Source of the DNA: Aequorivita viscosa
Lineage (GTDB): Bacteria; Bacteroidota; Bacteroidia; Flavobacteriales; Flavobacteriaceae
DNA: 64,000 bases
Direction of reading: 5' to 3'
Assembly: GCF_900106795.1 (NCBI RefSeq)
Contig: NZ_FNNS01000007.1
Location: 98,973 to 162,972 of the forward strand
The translations under genes and the position numbers were made by a program. Position 1 is the stretch's first letter; the number at the start of each line of letters is the position of its first letter. The notes beneath the pieces were generated by a model that was not told the origin of the DNA, made no database searches, and worked only from the letters and a program-made list of their open reading frames with translations. Shown piece by piece: positions 41,998 to 52,655 of the stretch.

Positions 41998-44463
41998 TTA
42001 CCTTTTTATAAATCTCTTGACAATAACTCTATTTTCGGAAATAATTCTCACAAAATAATGGCCTGCTCTTAAATTACCTGTGTCTATTTGTGCCTTAGAA
42101 TCTGTCTCCACAGTCTGTATAACCGACTTACCTAAAACACTAATAATCTCTACTGAATCTATTATACTGTTGGCTTTAATGTTTAAAACAGAAGTAGCAG
42201 GGTTAGGATAAATAACCAGTTCATTTAACATATTATCATCAACCCCGACAACAGTTTCGGTCACGAAATTAAATACATCACTATACTCCCCATCGCCACA
42301 AGCATTCGTTGCCCTAACTCTCCAAAAATACTCTGTGTTTTCAAGTAAATTATCAACTGCTGTGTAGTTTTCTTCTATTGTTACATCAGCTATTACGGTT
42401 GTGAAATCAGCATCCATAGCAAGCTGAAAATCGTATTCTTCAGCGTCCATACCTGCGTCTTCCCAGGTAAAATTCATATCTAAAGGTTGGTTCATTTCAC
42501 CATTAGCGGGAGATGTAAGAGCAACACCAGATAACTGAGAATCAACAATATGTATAATTGGATAAACATTTACTGTTTCTGTAGCTCCAGTAGCGGTTAC
42601 CTTTACTTGATAATCACCTGGCGCTAAGGCATCGATATTATTTAATGTAAGAATAACCGTCCCTTCAGAGTTTAACGTATCTGGTGTTAAAACAGCCTCA
42701 ACCCCAGACGGTAAATTTGAAACTGAAAAGTCAATTGTGTCACTGAAACCATCGCTAAAGTCTAAATCAATATTACAGGTAGCACTAATTTGTCCAGGGC
42801 AAAAATCCTGAAAACCTTGATGGGTAGTTACGGCAAAATCCTCACGGTTTATACCGGTTACAATTAAAGAAAAGACCTGTGAATCATTGGTTAATACATT
42901 TTTATGAGAAACCCTAATTATATATTCACCGCTAGGATTTGCGATTTCTATTTTTTCAATATTATCTACAGTGTTATCACCATTGGTAGCAGCTGCATTG
43001 GGGATAGCTGGATTTAGTTTCCAAGGATAAAACGTAATTCCACCATCATCAGAAATTCTTAAATCAAGGTCGTTTACAAGCATTGGAGTGTCTAAATCGT
43101 TAATTCCAGCTTGTGGACTTCTTCCTGCTGGATCAGTCCAAGTTAACGAAGCTACAAGATCATTAACACCATCAGCTTGTACCGAAAAGGTATACACCTC
43201 CCCTTGAGCCAACTCTTCTTCTATAATTATAGATTCATTCCCATTATTGGAAATTACTTCAGCAGCTTTTTCAATATTTAACAACCCCCAACCAAAGCGA
43301 TAATCGGGACCTGGCGCACTGCCAGCTTCATCTGCGGTGTGCAAAGCCAAACCTCTCAAGGTTGAACTAAGCATAAAAAAGCCATGAATATTATTATAAT
43401 GTTGTTGTAGTAAAAGTAAACTTCCAGCAATACTCGGTGATGACATGGAGGTTCCATTATAACTAGAATAGCTACTATTAGTATTTGCTGTTGAAGAATA
43501 CGTGTTTACACCTTTACCTGAAATATCTGGTTTAATTCGACCGTCATCCGTTGGTCCCCAACTACTAAAACTGGACATTACAACACTGCTTGGCCCTGAA
43601 TAATTTGTTACTTGATAAACAGCAGCAGCGATAATTGAATTTTTTGAAACACTTTTATCAGTCAAATAATCATAACCTCCATCACCTGAATTCTGCCCAG
43701 ATCTTCGGTCATTACCTGCAGAACATACAGGCAAGTAGTATGGAGCATTGTAAACAATATTATCAAGATTTCGTGCATTATCGTCGTAGTAGCCTATACG
43801 CCACAACGGCAGGTTTTCTATTCTCAACCCATAAGAATGATTAGAAACCAACAAGCCCGTAGCAGCAGCTGCCGCCATTTCAGATTCATCATTAAGAAAA
43901 TCGTAAGCTAATAATTCAGCTTCTGGTGCCATTCCCTTAGCGATTCCTACTATTACACTTCCGGTACCAATCATCGTTCCTGCAACGTGTGTCGCATGAC
44001 TACTTAGCGAACTAGGATTATCTATTTGCGTTACTCTATTTTCAAGAAGCAGATGGGTAGCACGAGTTCTTCCACCATCCCAAACACCGCCAATCATGTT
44101 TTCACCGTTTAAATTTAACTCAGCACCACCGTTGGTATGTACACGATCGGCACGTGTGGTTTGTCCTGCACCACGATTATGCGTTTGGTAATATTTTGGA
44201 GTTCCATCGCTAAATACACCAACCAAAATAGCGACACCTCCGTTTGGTTGTTCAATTGTTTCTTTCCATCCATTAATGGCAGCCAAACGTAGTGCATTAG
44301 CCCTTTCTGCTATGAATGTTTTATCAAATTGTTGCTCCAGCTCACTTAATTTCTGAAGGTCGTAATGACTTATTATTTGTGCGCGTTGATCGTCAGTTTG
44401 AGCGTTAACGAAATTAGCAGTTAAGAAAAAGACATAAAAAATTAAAAGAAAAGGTTTATTCAT
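41998..44463 (-). CDS. Secreted S8 (subtilisin-like) serine peptidase with T9SS sorting domain
   Basis: 821 residues: signal peptide (FLTANFVNAQ) and a peptidase domain with Asp near 127 (GVWDGGRTRATH), His near 155 (SSHATHVAGTMIG) and Ser near 338 (YNGTSMSSPSIAG). Beta-sandwich modules follow at ~400-740, one fibronectin-like (ENTEYFWRVRATNACGDGEY). The C-terminal T9SS type A domain is at ~745-821 (LVIYPNPATSVLNIKA ... VKRFIKR). It is exported through type IX secretion to degrade proteins outside the cell. Confidence 0.95.
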   Translation of the reverse strand: MNKPFLLIFYVFFLTANFVNAQTDDQRAQIISHYDLQKLSELEQQFDKTFIAERANALRLAAINGWKETIEQPNGGVAILVGVFSDGTPKYYQTHNRGAGQTTRADRVHTNGGAELNLNGENMIGGVWDGGRTRATHLLLENRVTQIDNPSSLSSHATHVAGTMIGTGSVIVGIAKGMAPEAELLAYDFLNDESEMAAAAATGLLVSNHSYGLRIENLPLWRIGYYDDNARNLDNIVYNAPYYLPVCSAGNDRRSGQNSGDGGYDYLTDKSVSKNSIIAAAVYQVTNYSGPSSVVMSSFSSWGPTDDGRIKPDISGKGVNTYSSTANTNSSYSSYNGTSMSSPSIAGSLLLLQQHYNNIHGFFMLSSTLRGLALHTADEAGSAPGPDYRFGWGLLNIEKAAEVISNNGNESIIIEEELAQGEVYTFSVQADGVNDLVASLTWTDPAGRSPQAGINDLDTPMLVNDLDLRISDDGGITFYPWKLNPAIPNAAATNGDNTVDNIEKIEIANPSGEYIIRVSHKNVLTNDSQVFSLIVTGINREDFAVTTHQGFQDFCPGQISATCNIDLDFSDGFSDTIDFSVSNLPSGVEAVLTPDTLNSEGTVILTLNNIDALAPGDYQVKVTATGATETVNVYPIIHIVDSQLSGVALTSPANGEMNQPLDMNFTWEDAGMDAEEYDFQLAMDADFTTVIADVTIEENYTAVDNLLENTEYFWRVRATNACGDGEYSDVFNFVTETVVGVDDNMLNELVIYPNPATSVLNIKANSIIDSVEIISVLGKSVIQTVETDSKAQIDTGNLRAGHYFVRIISENRVIVKRFIKR

Positions 44464-44562
44464 TTGAATAGATATTTATGTTTGAAGAATTTAAAAGTCG
44501 CTAAAATATTCAAAATAAATCTATTTCAATCACAACAAAATTGATATTCAGAATACCAATGT

Positions 44563-45951
44563 TTATTGTCCTCTAAAAAAAACGATTGTACTTAATGTTT
44601 TAATTATTACAACCACATCTAAGAACAGGCTACGATGTTTAATGTAATAAAGGTCATATTGAAGTTTTTCCAGAGAATCTTCTTCACTTGAACCGTACTT
44701 AGCATTAACTTGAGCCCATCCGGTAATGCCTGGTTTTACAACGTGTCGCACTTCATAAAATGGCAACTTCTCTGCAAGACTCTCAACAAATTCTGGCCGT
44801 TCTGGACGCGGACCAATAACACTCATATCTCCTTTTAAAACGTTTAGAAACTGAGGGATTTCATCAAACCGCGTTTTTCTTAAGAACCTTCCAAATTTGG
44901 TAACTCGTACATCTCTTTCCTGTGCAAATTGTGCTCCATTTTCCTCGGCATTTTTGACCATGCTTCGCAATTTATAAATTTTAAAATGCTCGCCATTTCT
45001 ACCAACTCGAATTTGAGTGTATAACAAACTACCACGGTTACCTAAAAGATTCCCTATAAGAACAATTGGCAATAGTAATAAACCAGAAGCAAGTCCCAAG
45101 CCACCTAGCACAAGATCTAAAATCCTATTAAAAAACAAATAAAGCTTGTTCTGATTATTGCGGCTAAAGGGAAAATATCTATAAAAATCCCTTTCCACGT
45201 GCTGAACGGGAATCCGGTGAGTTAGTTCTTCATATACTTGAATATACTCACGTATAGACACCCCTCGCTCAAGCAATTTGATAAGTTTATTATTCAATTC
45301 TAGCGTAATACCCTCAGAGAGTGGCGTACACACAACAATTTCAGAAATTGTGGTGTCTTCGGCCATGAGAGCAAAATCATCTAAATTAAGCTTTACAATT
45401 TCTTGATCACTTATCACGATAGAATCATTTGACGATGTATCAAAATATCCAACTACCTTATAATTCGGGTCAGACTTCTGAAGAGATCCCACTATTGTAT
45501 CTACATGTTCTCCGTGTGCTACCAGTAATGTACGTTTATAAAATCGCGGAGCTGATACGAAAGAAATATAAGCATATCGCCATAATAATAAGGCTACATT
45601 AATAGCTAAAAAGAAATAGACAATTTGCAAACGATTGGTTGGTAAGCTTGGCGTGTAAAAAGGTGTTAACAAGTAAAAAAGTACCGTAATAGAAGATGTA
45701 ATAATTACATTTTTGACTACCACCTCAAATTTACTTGCCTTTTGAAGGTTATAAAGCTCGAAAATTGTCGCAAAAACAGTTAAGTAGACACTTAAAACAA
45801 TAGACCATACCCAATGCTCGGAGTTTATAATAAAATACTCAAAATCGAAAATGACACCTACTAAATATAATAAGGTTAAAACAGAAGCAACGTCCAATAT
45901 TCTGAGTAGTACCTTCCTTTCAGATATATCGAAATGAATATTATTAGGCAT
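44563..45951 (-). CDS. Polyprenyl glycosylphosphotransferase for exopolysaccharide (WcaJ-like)
   Basis: 462 residues with four N-terminal membrane segments, a central CoA-binding-like domain, and the C-terminal bacterial sugar transferase domain after a re-entrant helix: YTQIRVGRNGEHFKIYKLRS, RVTKFGRFLRKTRFDEIPQF, VIGPRPERPEFVESL, VKPGITGWAQVNAKYG. It moves a sugar phosphate from a UDP-sugar to undecaprenyl phosphate to start a polysaccharide unit. Confidence 0.93.
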   Translation of the reverse strand: MPNNIHFDISERKVLLRILDVASVLTLLYLVGVIFDFEYFIINSEHWVWSIVLSVYLTVFATIFELYNLQKASKFEVVVKNVIITSSITVLFYLLTPFYTPSLPTNRLQIVYFFLAINVALLLWRYAYISFVSAPRFYKRTLLVAHGEHVDTIVGSLQKSDPNYKVVGYFDTSSNDSIVISDQEIVKLNLDDFALMAEDTTISEIVVCTPLSEGITLELNNKLIKLLERGVSIREYIQVYEELTHRIPVQHVERDFYRYFPFSRNNQNKLYLFFNRILDLVLGGLGLASGLLLLPIVLIGNLLGNRGSLLYTQIRVGRNGEHFKIYKLRSMVKNAEENGAQFAQERDVRVTKFGRFLRKTRFDEIPQFLNVLKGDMSVIGPRPERPEFVESLAEKLPFYEVRHVVKPGITGWAQVNAKYGSSEEDSLEKLQYDLYYIKHRSLFLDVVVIIKTLSTIVFFRGQ

Positions 45952-46158
45952 TGGTTAGTTATGGTTTTTTAAAAGTAGTTAAAAATAATTGTTTTTTTTT
46001 AATAAATTTCTTTTTAACGTGAGGGGGAAAACTTCAATGTGTGGGGAAAGTAGTAATTCGTTGACAATTGAATTAATTGAGTTTAAAATTCATATTTAAA
46101 CTTCATTCTTTACAATACCTTTAAAATAATGTTGCAAATATAGTAAACAAAATTTCAC

Positions 46159-47181
46159 CTATGAGCTAAATAATTCAAACCATTGTTTTTTGACGACTTG
46201 CCAATCAAAATTTTCGACCTTTGCACGTCCATTGAGTGATAGTTTCTCTGATCTAGAAGGATTTTCACAAAGATTAACAATAACATTTATAAAGGCTTTA
46301 GGGTTATTCGGAGGAATTAAAACTCCATTTATATCTGTATCAACCAGAAAAGGAACGCCCCCAACATTCGTCGAAACAATAGGTAAGCCAAGTGCCATGG
46401 CCTCCATAACACTCACCGGCATATTATCAAAATTAGTGGTATTTATAAATATATCGTAGTTCTGCGAAAGTGCAATCCATTCAGCTTTTGTCAAAATTCC
46501 TGTAAAAGTTATTGGAAGATTCCTTTCTGTTGCTATTTTTTTACAGTTTTGCAAGGAACCATCTTTTTCAGGTCCTACCATACATAGTTCTACATCAATA
46601 CTTAATTTCTTTAAACCTTCCACTATTTCCAATGCCAATAGGGGATTATATATTTCAGCAAATGATCGCACCCACAACAATTTTGGCTTAATAGCTTTTC
46701 GAAGTTTAAAAGGATAATTATTCAATGCTATAGTATTGGGTATGTAAGTAAGGCTATAAAACCCATTATTTTTAAATGAACTCATTAAATATTGAGAAGG
46801 GGCAACATTTGTTTTCGCCTTTGAGAATAGTTTTTGGCTCAATCGCTTACTTCTGATGAGACGATTAGGTAGATTACCTCCCCGCAAAATAGGAACATAA
46901 TCAAGTTCGAATAGCCTACACATACTTGCCACTAGGACTGCATAATAAAAATTCTGTGTACTATACGTGTCTATTAAAACTAGAGACACCTTTTTTCTAA
47001 ATTTAATAACAGTAAAGGCCATGTCAAAAACACGGCAAAATTTATTTTTTTTGGAAGATGATGTAATAACCGTGTAACCCTCATCAAGAAGAAAACCACC
47101 TAAGGTCTCAATAGAAGTTGCCGTACTGCCTGAACTGGCTAATTTGTTTCCTATATAGAGGATACTGATTGTTCGTTTCAT
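46159..47181 (-). CDS. Family 4 glycosyltransferase
   Basis: 340 residues with a GT-B fold: an N-terminal Rossmann half and a C-terminal half with SFAEIYNPLLALEIVEGLKK, ELCMVGPEKDGSL, and the donor-site region DNMPVSVMEAMALGLPIVST. It adds a sugar to the growing exopolysaccharide unit. It sits upstream of the phosphoglycosyltransferase in the same direction. Confidence 0.88.
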   Translation of the reverse strand: MKRTISILYIGNKLASSGSTATSIETLGGFLLDEGYTVITSSSKKNKFCRVFDMAFTVIKFRKKVSLVLIDTYSTQNFYYAVLVASMCRLFELDYVPILRGGNLPNRLIRSKRLSQKLFSKAKTNVAPSQYLMSSFKNNGFYSLTYIPNTIALNNYPFKLRKAIKPKLLWVRSFAEIYNPLLALEIVEGLKKLSIDVELCMVGPEKDGSLQNCKKIATERNLPITFTGILTKAEWIALSQNYDIFINTTNFDNMPVSVMEAMALGLPIVSTNVGGVPFLVDTDINGVLIPPNNPKAFINVIVNLCENPSRSEKLSLNGRAKVENFDWQVVKKQWFELFSS

Positions 47182-47203
47182 TTATACTTCAGAATAATAT
47201 TAA

Positions 47204-47359
47204 TCAAGAAGTTTCGTCAGAATCACTTTGCTTAACTTTCAAACGCACTTTCTTAACTGGCTCAGAGCTTAAGTTTAACAAACATAGAGCGTAAATAAAA
47301 GCTGGTGCTGCAATTCGCATTGCCGAATGTGCAATGGTTAAAAACCAAATAAACCCCGC
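47204..47359 (-). pseudogene. 3' remnant of a membrane protein gene, perhaps an O-antigen polymerase
   Basis: A 51-codon open stretch, from just after a TGA (47360-47362) to a TGA at 47204-47206, reads FIWFLTIAHSAMRIAAPAFI, then YALCLLNLSSEPVKKVRLKV. A hydrophobic helix with a charged tail in this place, just upstream of GT4, suggests the end of a polymerase or flippase gene of the polysaccharide locus. The family is not certain. Confidence 0.4.
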
Positions 47360-47362
47360 TCA

Positions 47363-47800
47363 AAAATATATGTGAAATATCATTATTCATAACTAATTAA
47401 AAACCTATTTCTATTATAAATTAAACATTTCTAATCGCTACATCTATTCTCAAAATACTTTAGCTCAAGAACAATACAATTATTAAAACATATTCATCTC
47501 GAACCGAGTTTAAGCCCTTACGAATATTACGGCTCCAATTTCAATAACTTGAAAAAAATATATTGGCTTTTAATTGAACTCTTATTGTAAACAAGAATAT
47601 TTCACAAATCAGCAATTAATAATACATTTTTAAACGGTCGTAAAAGTATAAAATTAACGGAGATTGACCTTCTGAATTTTTAAAAATTGAAATTTAGATA
47701 ATTGGAGGGTATTCATTTCATAAAAACCTAAAAACCAAACGACCTAAAATTCACATTAACACATCAAGTAAAATATGAACAGTATTAATATCGTAATTTG
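47363..47800. other. AT-rich gap at the edge of the polysaccharide locus
   Basis: About 440 bases with very low GC and no gene I can support. It probably marks deletion of locus genes. Confidence 0.45.
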
Positions 47801-47808
47801 TAATTTTG
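47801..47808 (+). promoter_or_regulatory. Candidate -7 box of the adenosyltransferase gene
   Basis: TAATTTTG, 33 bases before the ATG at 47842. Confidence 0.45.
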
Positions 47809-47841
47809 AAAATTCTATACTCACGCAACATCACAATTAAT

Positions 47842-48417
47842 ATGAAAATTTATACTAAAACAGGAGATCAAGGCACCACAGCTCTTTTTGGAGGAAGCAG
47901 AGTTCATAAACATAACGCGCGCATCGAAAGCTATGGAACGGTCGACGAACTCAACTCGTATATAGGAATGATTCGTAGTCAGGAAATTGATGAACACACA
48001 AAAAACACATTAATTAAAATTCAAAACAAGCTGTTTACTGTTGGATCAACATTAGCCACAGCTCCAGAAAAAGCAGTTTTAAAAAGCGGGAAGGAAAGAC
48101 TTAAGATAGAAAAAGTAAATGAGGCTCACATTGAGCTTTTAGAACTTGAAATGGACACCATGAACGAAGCGCTTCCAGAATTGACTCATTTTATATTACC
48201 TGGCGGAAACACTGCCGTGTCATATTGTCATATAGCACGAACTGTTTGTAGGCGTGCAGAACGCCGTGCCACCCTTCTAAACGAAACAGAACCCATAGAT
48301 CCACTAGTTTTAAAATATTTAAACCGCCTATCTGACTATCTCTTTGTACTGGCACGAAAATTGTCAAATGACTTAAATGCAGATGAAATTCAATGGCTTC
48401 CTGAGCAGCTAGATTAA
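47842..48417 (+). CDS. PduO-type cob(I)alamin adenosyltransferase
   Basis: 191 residues from the ATG at 47842, where the family's MKIYTKTGDQGTTALFGGSR begins. The helix-bundle core has ATP and cobalamin contacts (SYGTVDELNSYIG, CHIARTVCRRAERRA, LNRLSDYLFVLAR). It makes adenosylcobalamin, probably from salvaged B12, since no biosynthesis genes are here. Confidence 0.95.
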   Translation: MKIYTKTGDQGTTALFGGSRVHKHNARIESYGTVDELNSYIGMIRSQEIDEHTKNTLIKIQNKLFTVGSTLATAPEKAVLKSGKERLKIEKVNEAHIELLELEMDTMNEALPELTHFILPGGNTAVSYCHIARTVCRRAERRATLLNETEPIDPLVLKYLNRLSDYLFVLARKLSNDLNADEIQWLPEQLD

Positions 48418-48560
48418 TTAAAACCTGTAGTTTTCTTAAAAATTACGAATAATTGCAGATTTCTAAGAAATAACACCTTTAAACCTCTAAACACAACTCG
48501 CTGGTTTTCAGATAACAAACAACGTTCTTTAAAATATAGCAGAAATAATTGAGATTTTCC

Positions 48561-48590
48561 TTGACTTTTTGATCTAAAAAATTACTTTTG
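48561..48590 (+). promoter_or_regulatory. Promoter of the DUF2795 gene
   Basis: TTG at 48561-48563 and TACTTTTG at 48583-48590, 19 bases apart, a textbook match to the Bacteroidota consensus. Confidence 0.7.
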
Positions 48591-48613
48591 CAGAAAATTA
48601 AAACCTAATCGCT

Positions 48614-48835
48614 ATGTATTGGACATTAGAACTTGCATCTTATTTAAGCGATGCTCCGTGGCCTGCTACCAAAGATGAATTGATTGATTATGCAATCAGA
48701 ACAGGCGCTCCGTTAGAAGTGGTAGAAAACCTTCAAGCTATCGAGGATGAAGGAGATTCGTACGACTCTATCGAAGAAATTTGGGCGGATTACCCTACAG
48801 ACGATGATTATCTCTGGAACGAAGATGAGTATTAA
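48614..48835 (+). CDS. DUF2795 domain protein
   Basis: 73 residues: MYWTLELASYLSDAPWPATK, DELIDYAIRTGAPLEVVENL, then an acidic end (DDDYLWNEDEY). The whole product is the DUF2795 domain, which in this phylum is a short, highly conserved, very acidic protein of unknown function. It is monocistronic, with its own promoter and terminator. Confidence 0.93.
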   Translation: MYWTLELASYLSDAPWPATKDELIDYAIRTGAPLEVVENLQAIEDEGDSYDSIEEIWADYPTDDDYLWNEDEY

Positions 48836-48864
48836 CCCCTTGACAGGGAATTAAATAAAATATG

Positions 48865-48895
48865 AAAAAAAAGTCTCTTTTAAGAGGCTTTTTTT
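48865..48895 (+). terminator. Terminator of the DUF2795 gene
   Basis: AAAAAGTCTCTT/AAGAGGCTTTTT (one G-T pair) followed by Ts. Confidence 0.85.
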
Positions 48896-49068
48896 CGTTC
48901 AACATAGCTGTAAAATTAACACACGAATACGTGTAAATCGTGGGTTTGTTAATAGATAAGCTAAATTAAAATCACTAATTTGGGACACGGATTACACCAT
49001 CCAATAGACCGAATAAAACAGACTGAAAGACGTTGATTTACAACAACGTTTCAAAATAAAAACACATT

Positions 49069-52000
49069 ATGGGAATATTAGACAAAGTAATAAAAGTTTT
49101 TGTAGGAGATAAATCCAAAAAGGATATTGGGCAAATTCAGCCAATTGTCAATGAAATTAAGAAACACGAGGCCGCACTCGAAAAAATTTCCCACGACGAA
49201 CTTCGGGCAAAGACAGAATACTTCAGAAATACTATAAAAGACGCTCAGACGGATGTTCAGAAACAAATAGACGATCTTCAAAAACAATCTGAAGAAGAGC
49301 AAGACATCAACAAAAAAGAAGAGTATTACAATCAAATCGATAAGCTTAAAGACGATTTGTATGAAATAGAAAAAACTACGCTTAACAAAATCCTTCCAGA
49401 AGCTTTTGCCGTAATGAAAGAAACTGCTAAACGCTTTAAAAATAACGAAACCATCACGGTGTCCGCAAGTCCATTTGATCGAGAAATATCTTCGGAAAAA
49501 GAGTATGTTACCTTAGAAGACGATAAAGCAATCTGGAAAAACTCTTGGGATGCCGCAGGAAAACCCATTACTTGGGATATGGTTCATTACGACGTACAAT
49601 TAATTGGAGGTATTGCTTTACACGAAGGTAAAGTAGCCGAAATGCAAACCGGGGAAGGAAAAACACTGGTTGCAACCTTACCGATGTACCTAAACGCATT
49701 AGCAGGAAAAGGGGTTCACCTAGTAACCGTAAACGACTATCTAGCAAAACGTGATAGTGCTTGGATGGCACCATTGTTTCAATTCCACGGAATTAGCATT
49801 GATTGCATTGATTATCATCGTCCAAATTCTGCCGCACGTGCAAAAGCCTATTTAGCCGACATTACCTACGGAACAAATAATGAATTTGGTTTCGATTATT
49901 TGCGTGATAATATGGCGCATTCACCAGACGACTTGGTACAACGCCCACATCATTACGCAATCGTCGATGAGGTGGATTCGGTATTGATTGATGACGCCCG
50001 AACTCCTCTCATTATTTCTGGACCAGTTCCAGAAGGCGATAGGCACGAGTTTAACGAGCTAAAACCAAAAATCAGTGATATTGTTGAAGTACAGAAGAAG
50101 TATTTAACAGGTGTGTTAGCTGAAGCAAAAAAATTAATTAAAGAAGGTGACCATAAAGAAGGTGGATTCCAGTTGCTTCGCGTGTATCGAGGCTTGCCTA
50201 AAAATAAGGCGCTAATTAAATTCCTTTCGGAAGAAGGAGTAAAACAAATTCTTCAGAAAACTGAAAATCATTATATGAGCGACAACAACCGCGAAATGCC
50301 TAAAGTAGACGCGGAATTGTACTTTGTAATCGATGAAAAAAATAATCAGATTGAACTTAGTGACAAAGGTGTAGATTATCTTTCAGGAAAAGGCGATCCC
50401 GACTTTTTTGTGATGCCAGAAATTGGAACCGAAATCGCAAAAATTGAAAGTCAAGGACTTCCTCCTGAAAAAGAGGCTGAGCTTAAGGAAAATCTTTTCC
50501 GTGATTTCTCAGTGAAAAGTGAACGAATTCATACAATGACTCAATTACTTAAAGCATATACTCTTTTTGAAAAAGACGATCAATATGTAGTAATGGACAA
50601 TAAAGTAATGATCGTTGACGAACAAACAGGTCGTATTATGGATGGCCGTCGATATAGTGACGGATTACATCAAGCTATTGAAGCTAAAGAAAATGTGAAA
50701 ATCGAGGCTGTTACACAAACTTTTGCAACCGTTACCCTTCAGAATTATTTCAGAATGTATCGCAAGCTTTCTGGAATGACGGGTACTGCCGTTACAGAAG
50801 CAGGAGAACTTTGGGAAATATACAAATTGGACGTTATGGAAATCCCAACCAATCGCCCAATAGCGCGTTTTGACCGTGAAGACAAAATTTATAAAACAAA
50901 ACGTGAAAAATATAACGCCGTAATTGAAGAGGTTGTAGCCCTTTCAAATGCAGGAAGACCTGTATTGATTGGTACTACTTCGGTTGAAATATCAGAATTA
51001 CTCAGCCGAATGTTGAGTATTAGAAACATTCATCACAACGTATTGAACGCAAAGCTTCACAAGAGAGAAGCAGATATTGTTGCCGAAGCTGGAAAAAGCG
51101 GAATTGTAACTATCGCAACCAATATGGCTGGTCGTGGAACGGATATTAAGTTAAGCGACGAGGTGAAAAAAGCAGGCGGTTTGGCCATTGTAGGTACCGA
51201 ACGTCACGATTCTCGTCGTGTAGACAGACAGTTGAGGGGTCGTAGTGGTCGTCAAGGAGATCCAGGAAGTTCACAATTCTATGTTTCTTTGGAAGACAAC
51301 CTTATGCGTCTCTTCGGAAGTGAGCGTATCGCCAAAATGATGGACCGTATGGGCCTAGAAGAAGGCGAAGTAATACAACACTCAATGATTTCAAAATCTA
51401 TTGAACGCGCCCAGAAAAAGGTAGAAGAAAACAACTTCGGAATTCGTAAAAGACTTTTGGAGTATGATGACGTAATGAACGCCCAACGTGAAGTAATTTA
51501 CAAACGACGTTATCACGCATTATTCGGAGACCGACTTCGTGTGGATATTGCAAATATGATTTATGATACCTCCGAGGTAATTGCCGAAAGTAACAAATTA
51601 ACCCAGGATTATAAAAATTTCGAATTTGAACTGATTCGTTATTTCTCAATGAGCTCTCCTATTTCTGAGAAGGAATTTGAAAAAATGGATACGTTAGAAA
51701 TTGCTGGAAAAGTGTATAAAGCGGCATACAAGCATTACCACCAAAAAATGGAGCGCAATGCAGAAATTGCATTCCCAGTAATCAAGCAGGTATACGAAAC
51801 TCAAAAGGATAAGTATAAGCGTATTCTTGTTCCTTTTACCGATGGTGCAAAAACTTTAAACGTTGCTACCGACCTTGAGAAGGCATACGAAACCGAAGGG
51901 AAGCAGTTAGTGCACGATTTTGAAAAAAATATCACACTAGCAATCATTGACGATTCTTGGAAAACACACCTTCGTAAAATGGACGAACTTAAACAGTCTG

Positions 52001-52425
52001 TTCAGCTTGCCGTTCACGAGCAAAAAGATCCGTTACTTATCTATAAGTTTGAAGCCTTTGAGCTTTTTAAAGCGATGATTGAAAAGGTGAATAAAGACGT
52101 AATTTCTTTCCTTTTCAAAGGAGAATTACCAGAGCAAGACCAACAAGAAATTCAAGAAGCTCGCGAAGTAAAACGAAAAGAACAACTAAGCGAACAGAAG
52201 GATGAAATCCCGAATATGGATGAGCGTGCTGCCCAATCAAGAGCTGCGGGCAATACTCCAACACAACAGCAAGTTACAGAAACCATTGTGCGTAAACAGC
52301 CAAAAATAAACCGCAACGAAAAAGTAACTATCAAGAATGTGCTTAGTGGAGAAAACAAAACAATGAAGTTTAAACAAGCCATTCCTTTACTAGATAAAGG
52401 AGATTGGGTTTTGGTGGATAACTAA
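49069..52425 (+). CDS. secA: Preprotein translocase ATPase SecA
   Basis: 1118 residues, longer than the ~900 of E. coli because of insertions usual in Bacteroidota (extra coiled coil near residues 55-95, and added residues around 340-470 in nucleotide-binding fold 1). Walker A near 193 (EMQTGEGKTLVATLPMYL), DEVD box (IVDEVDSVLIDDARTPLI), the preprotein crosslinking region and helicase motifs (TNMAGRGTDIKL, VDRQLRGRSGRQGDPG) are clear. The C-terminus ends QAIPLLDKGDWVLVDN and has no CxCx8CH zinc site. It drives Sec export. Confidence 0.97.
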   Translation: MGILDKVIKVFVGDKSKKDIGQIQPIVNEIKKHEAALEKISHDELRAKTEYFRNTIKDAQTDVQKQIDDLQKQSEEEQDINKKEEYYNQIDKLKDDLYEIEKTTLNKILPEAFAVMKETAKRFKNNETITVSASPFDREISSEKEYVTLEDDKAIWKNSWDAAGKPITWDMVHYDVQLIGGIALHEGKVAEMQTGEGKTLVATLPMYLNALAGKGVHLVTVNDYLAKRDSAWMAPLFQFHGISIDCIDYHRPNSAARAKAYLADITYGTNNEFGFDYLRDNMAHSPDDLVQRPHHYAIVDEVDSVLIDDARTPLIISGPVPEGDRHEFNELKPKISDIVEVQKKYLTGVLAEAKKLIKEGDHKEGGFQLLRVYRGLPKNKALIKFLSEEGVKQILQKTENHYMSDNNREMPKVDAELYFVIDEKNNQIELSDKGVDYLSGKGDPDFFVMPEIGTEIAKIESQGLPPEKEAELKENLFRDFSVKSERIHTMTQLLKAYTLFEKDDQYVVMDNKVMIVDEQTGRIMDGRRYSDGLHQAIEAKENVKIEAVTQTFATVTLQNYFRMYRKLSGMTGTAVTEAGELWEIYKLDVMEIPTNRPIARFDREDKIYKTKREKYNAVIEEVVALSNAGRPVLIGTTSVEISELLSRMLSIRNIHHNVLNAKLHKREADIVAEAGKSGIVTIATNMAGRGTDIKLSDEVKKAGGLAIVGTERHDSRRVDRQLRGRSGRQGDPGSSQFYVSLEDNLMRLFGSERIAKMMDRMGLEEGEVIQHSMISKSIERAQKKVEENNFGIRKRLLEYDDVMNAQREVIYKRRYHALFGDRLRVDIANMIYDTSEVIAESNKLTQDYKNFEFELIRYFSMSSPISEKEFEKMDTLEIAGKVYKAAYKHYHQKMERNAEIAFPVIKQVYETQKDKYKRILVPFTDGAKTLNVATDLEKAYETEGKQLVHDFEKNITLAIIDDSWKTHLRKMDELKQSVQLAVHEQKDPLLIYKFEAFELFKAMIEKVNKDVISFLFKGELPEQDQQEIQEAREVKRKEQLSEQKDEIPNMDERAAQSRAAGNTPTQQQVTETIVRKQPKINRNEKVTIKNVLSGENKTMKFKQAIPLLDKGDWVLVDN

Positions 52426-52655
52426 ATGTAAAATTTAAATTAGACGTGATAAATGGGATAGAATCTGAATTTTATCCCATTTTTTTGTCATAATATTTCC
52501 ATTTCAAAATATTACAAAAACTTCAAAATGAAGGATAATCTTTCCTATTACTTGCATAGTATTGATTAGCAACTAATCATCTCTAGATGTATTCCTCATC
52601 CTTCGCAATTATCCAACAACAAGCTAATAGCAATTCCAGAAAGCGAGTCCCCCTT
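52426..52655. other. Spacer after secA
   Basis: It starts with an imperfect hairpin with a T-run (GGGATAGAATCTGAATTTTA then TCCCATTTTTTTG, near 52454-52490), a likely secA terminator. No gene is seen. Confidence 0.4.
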
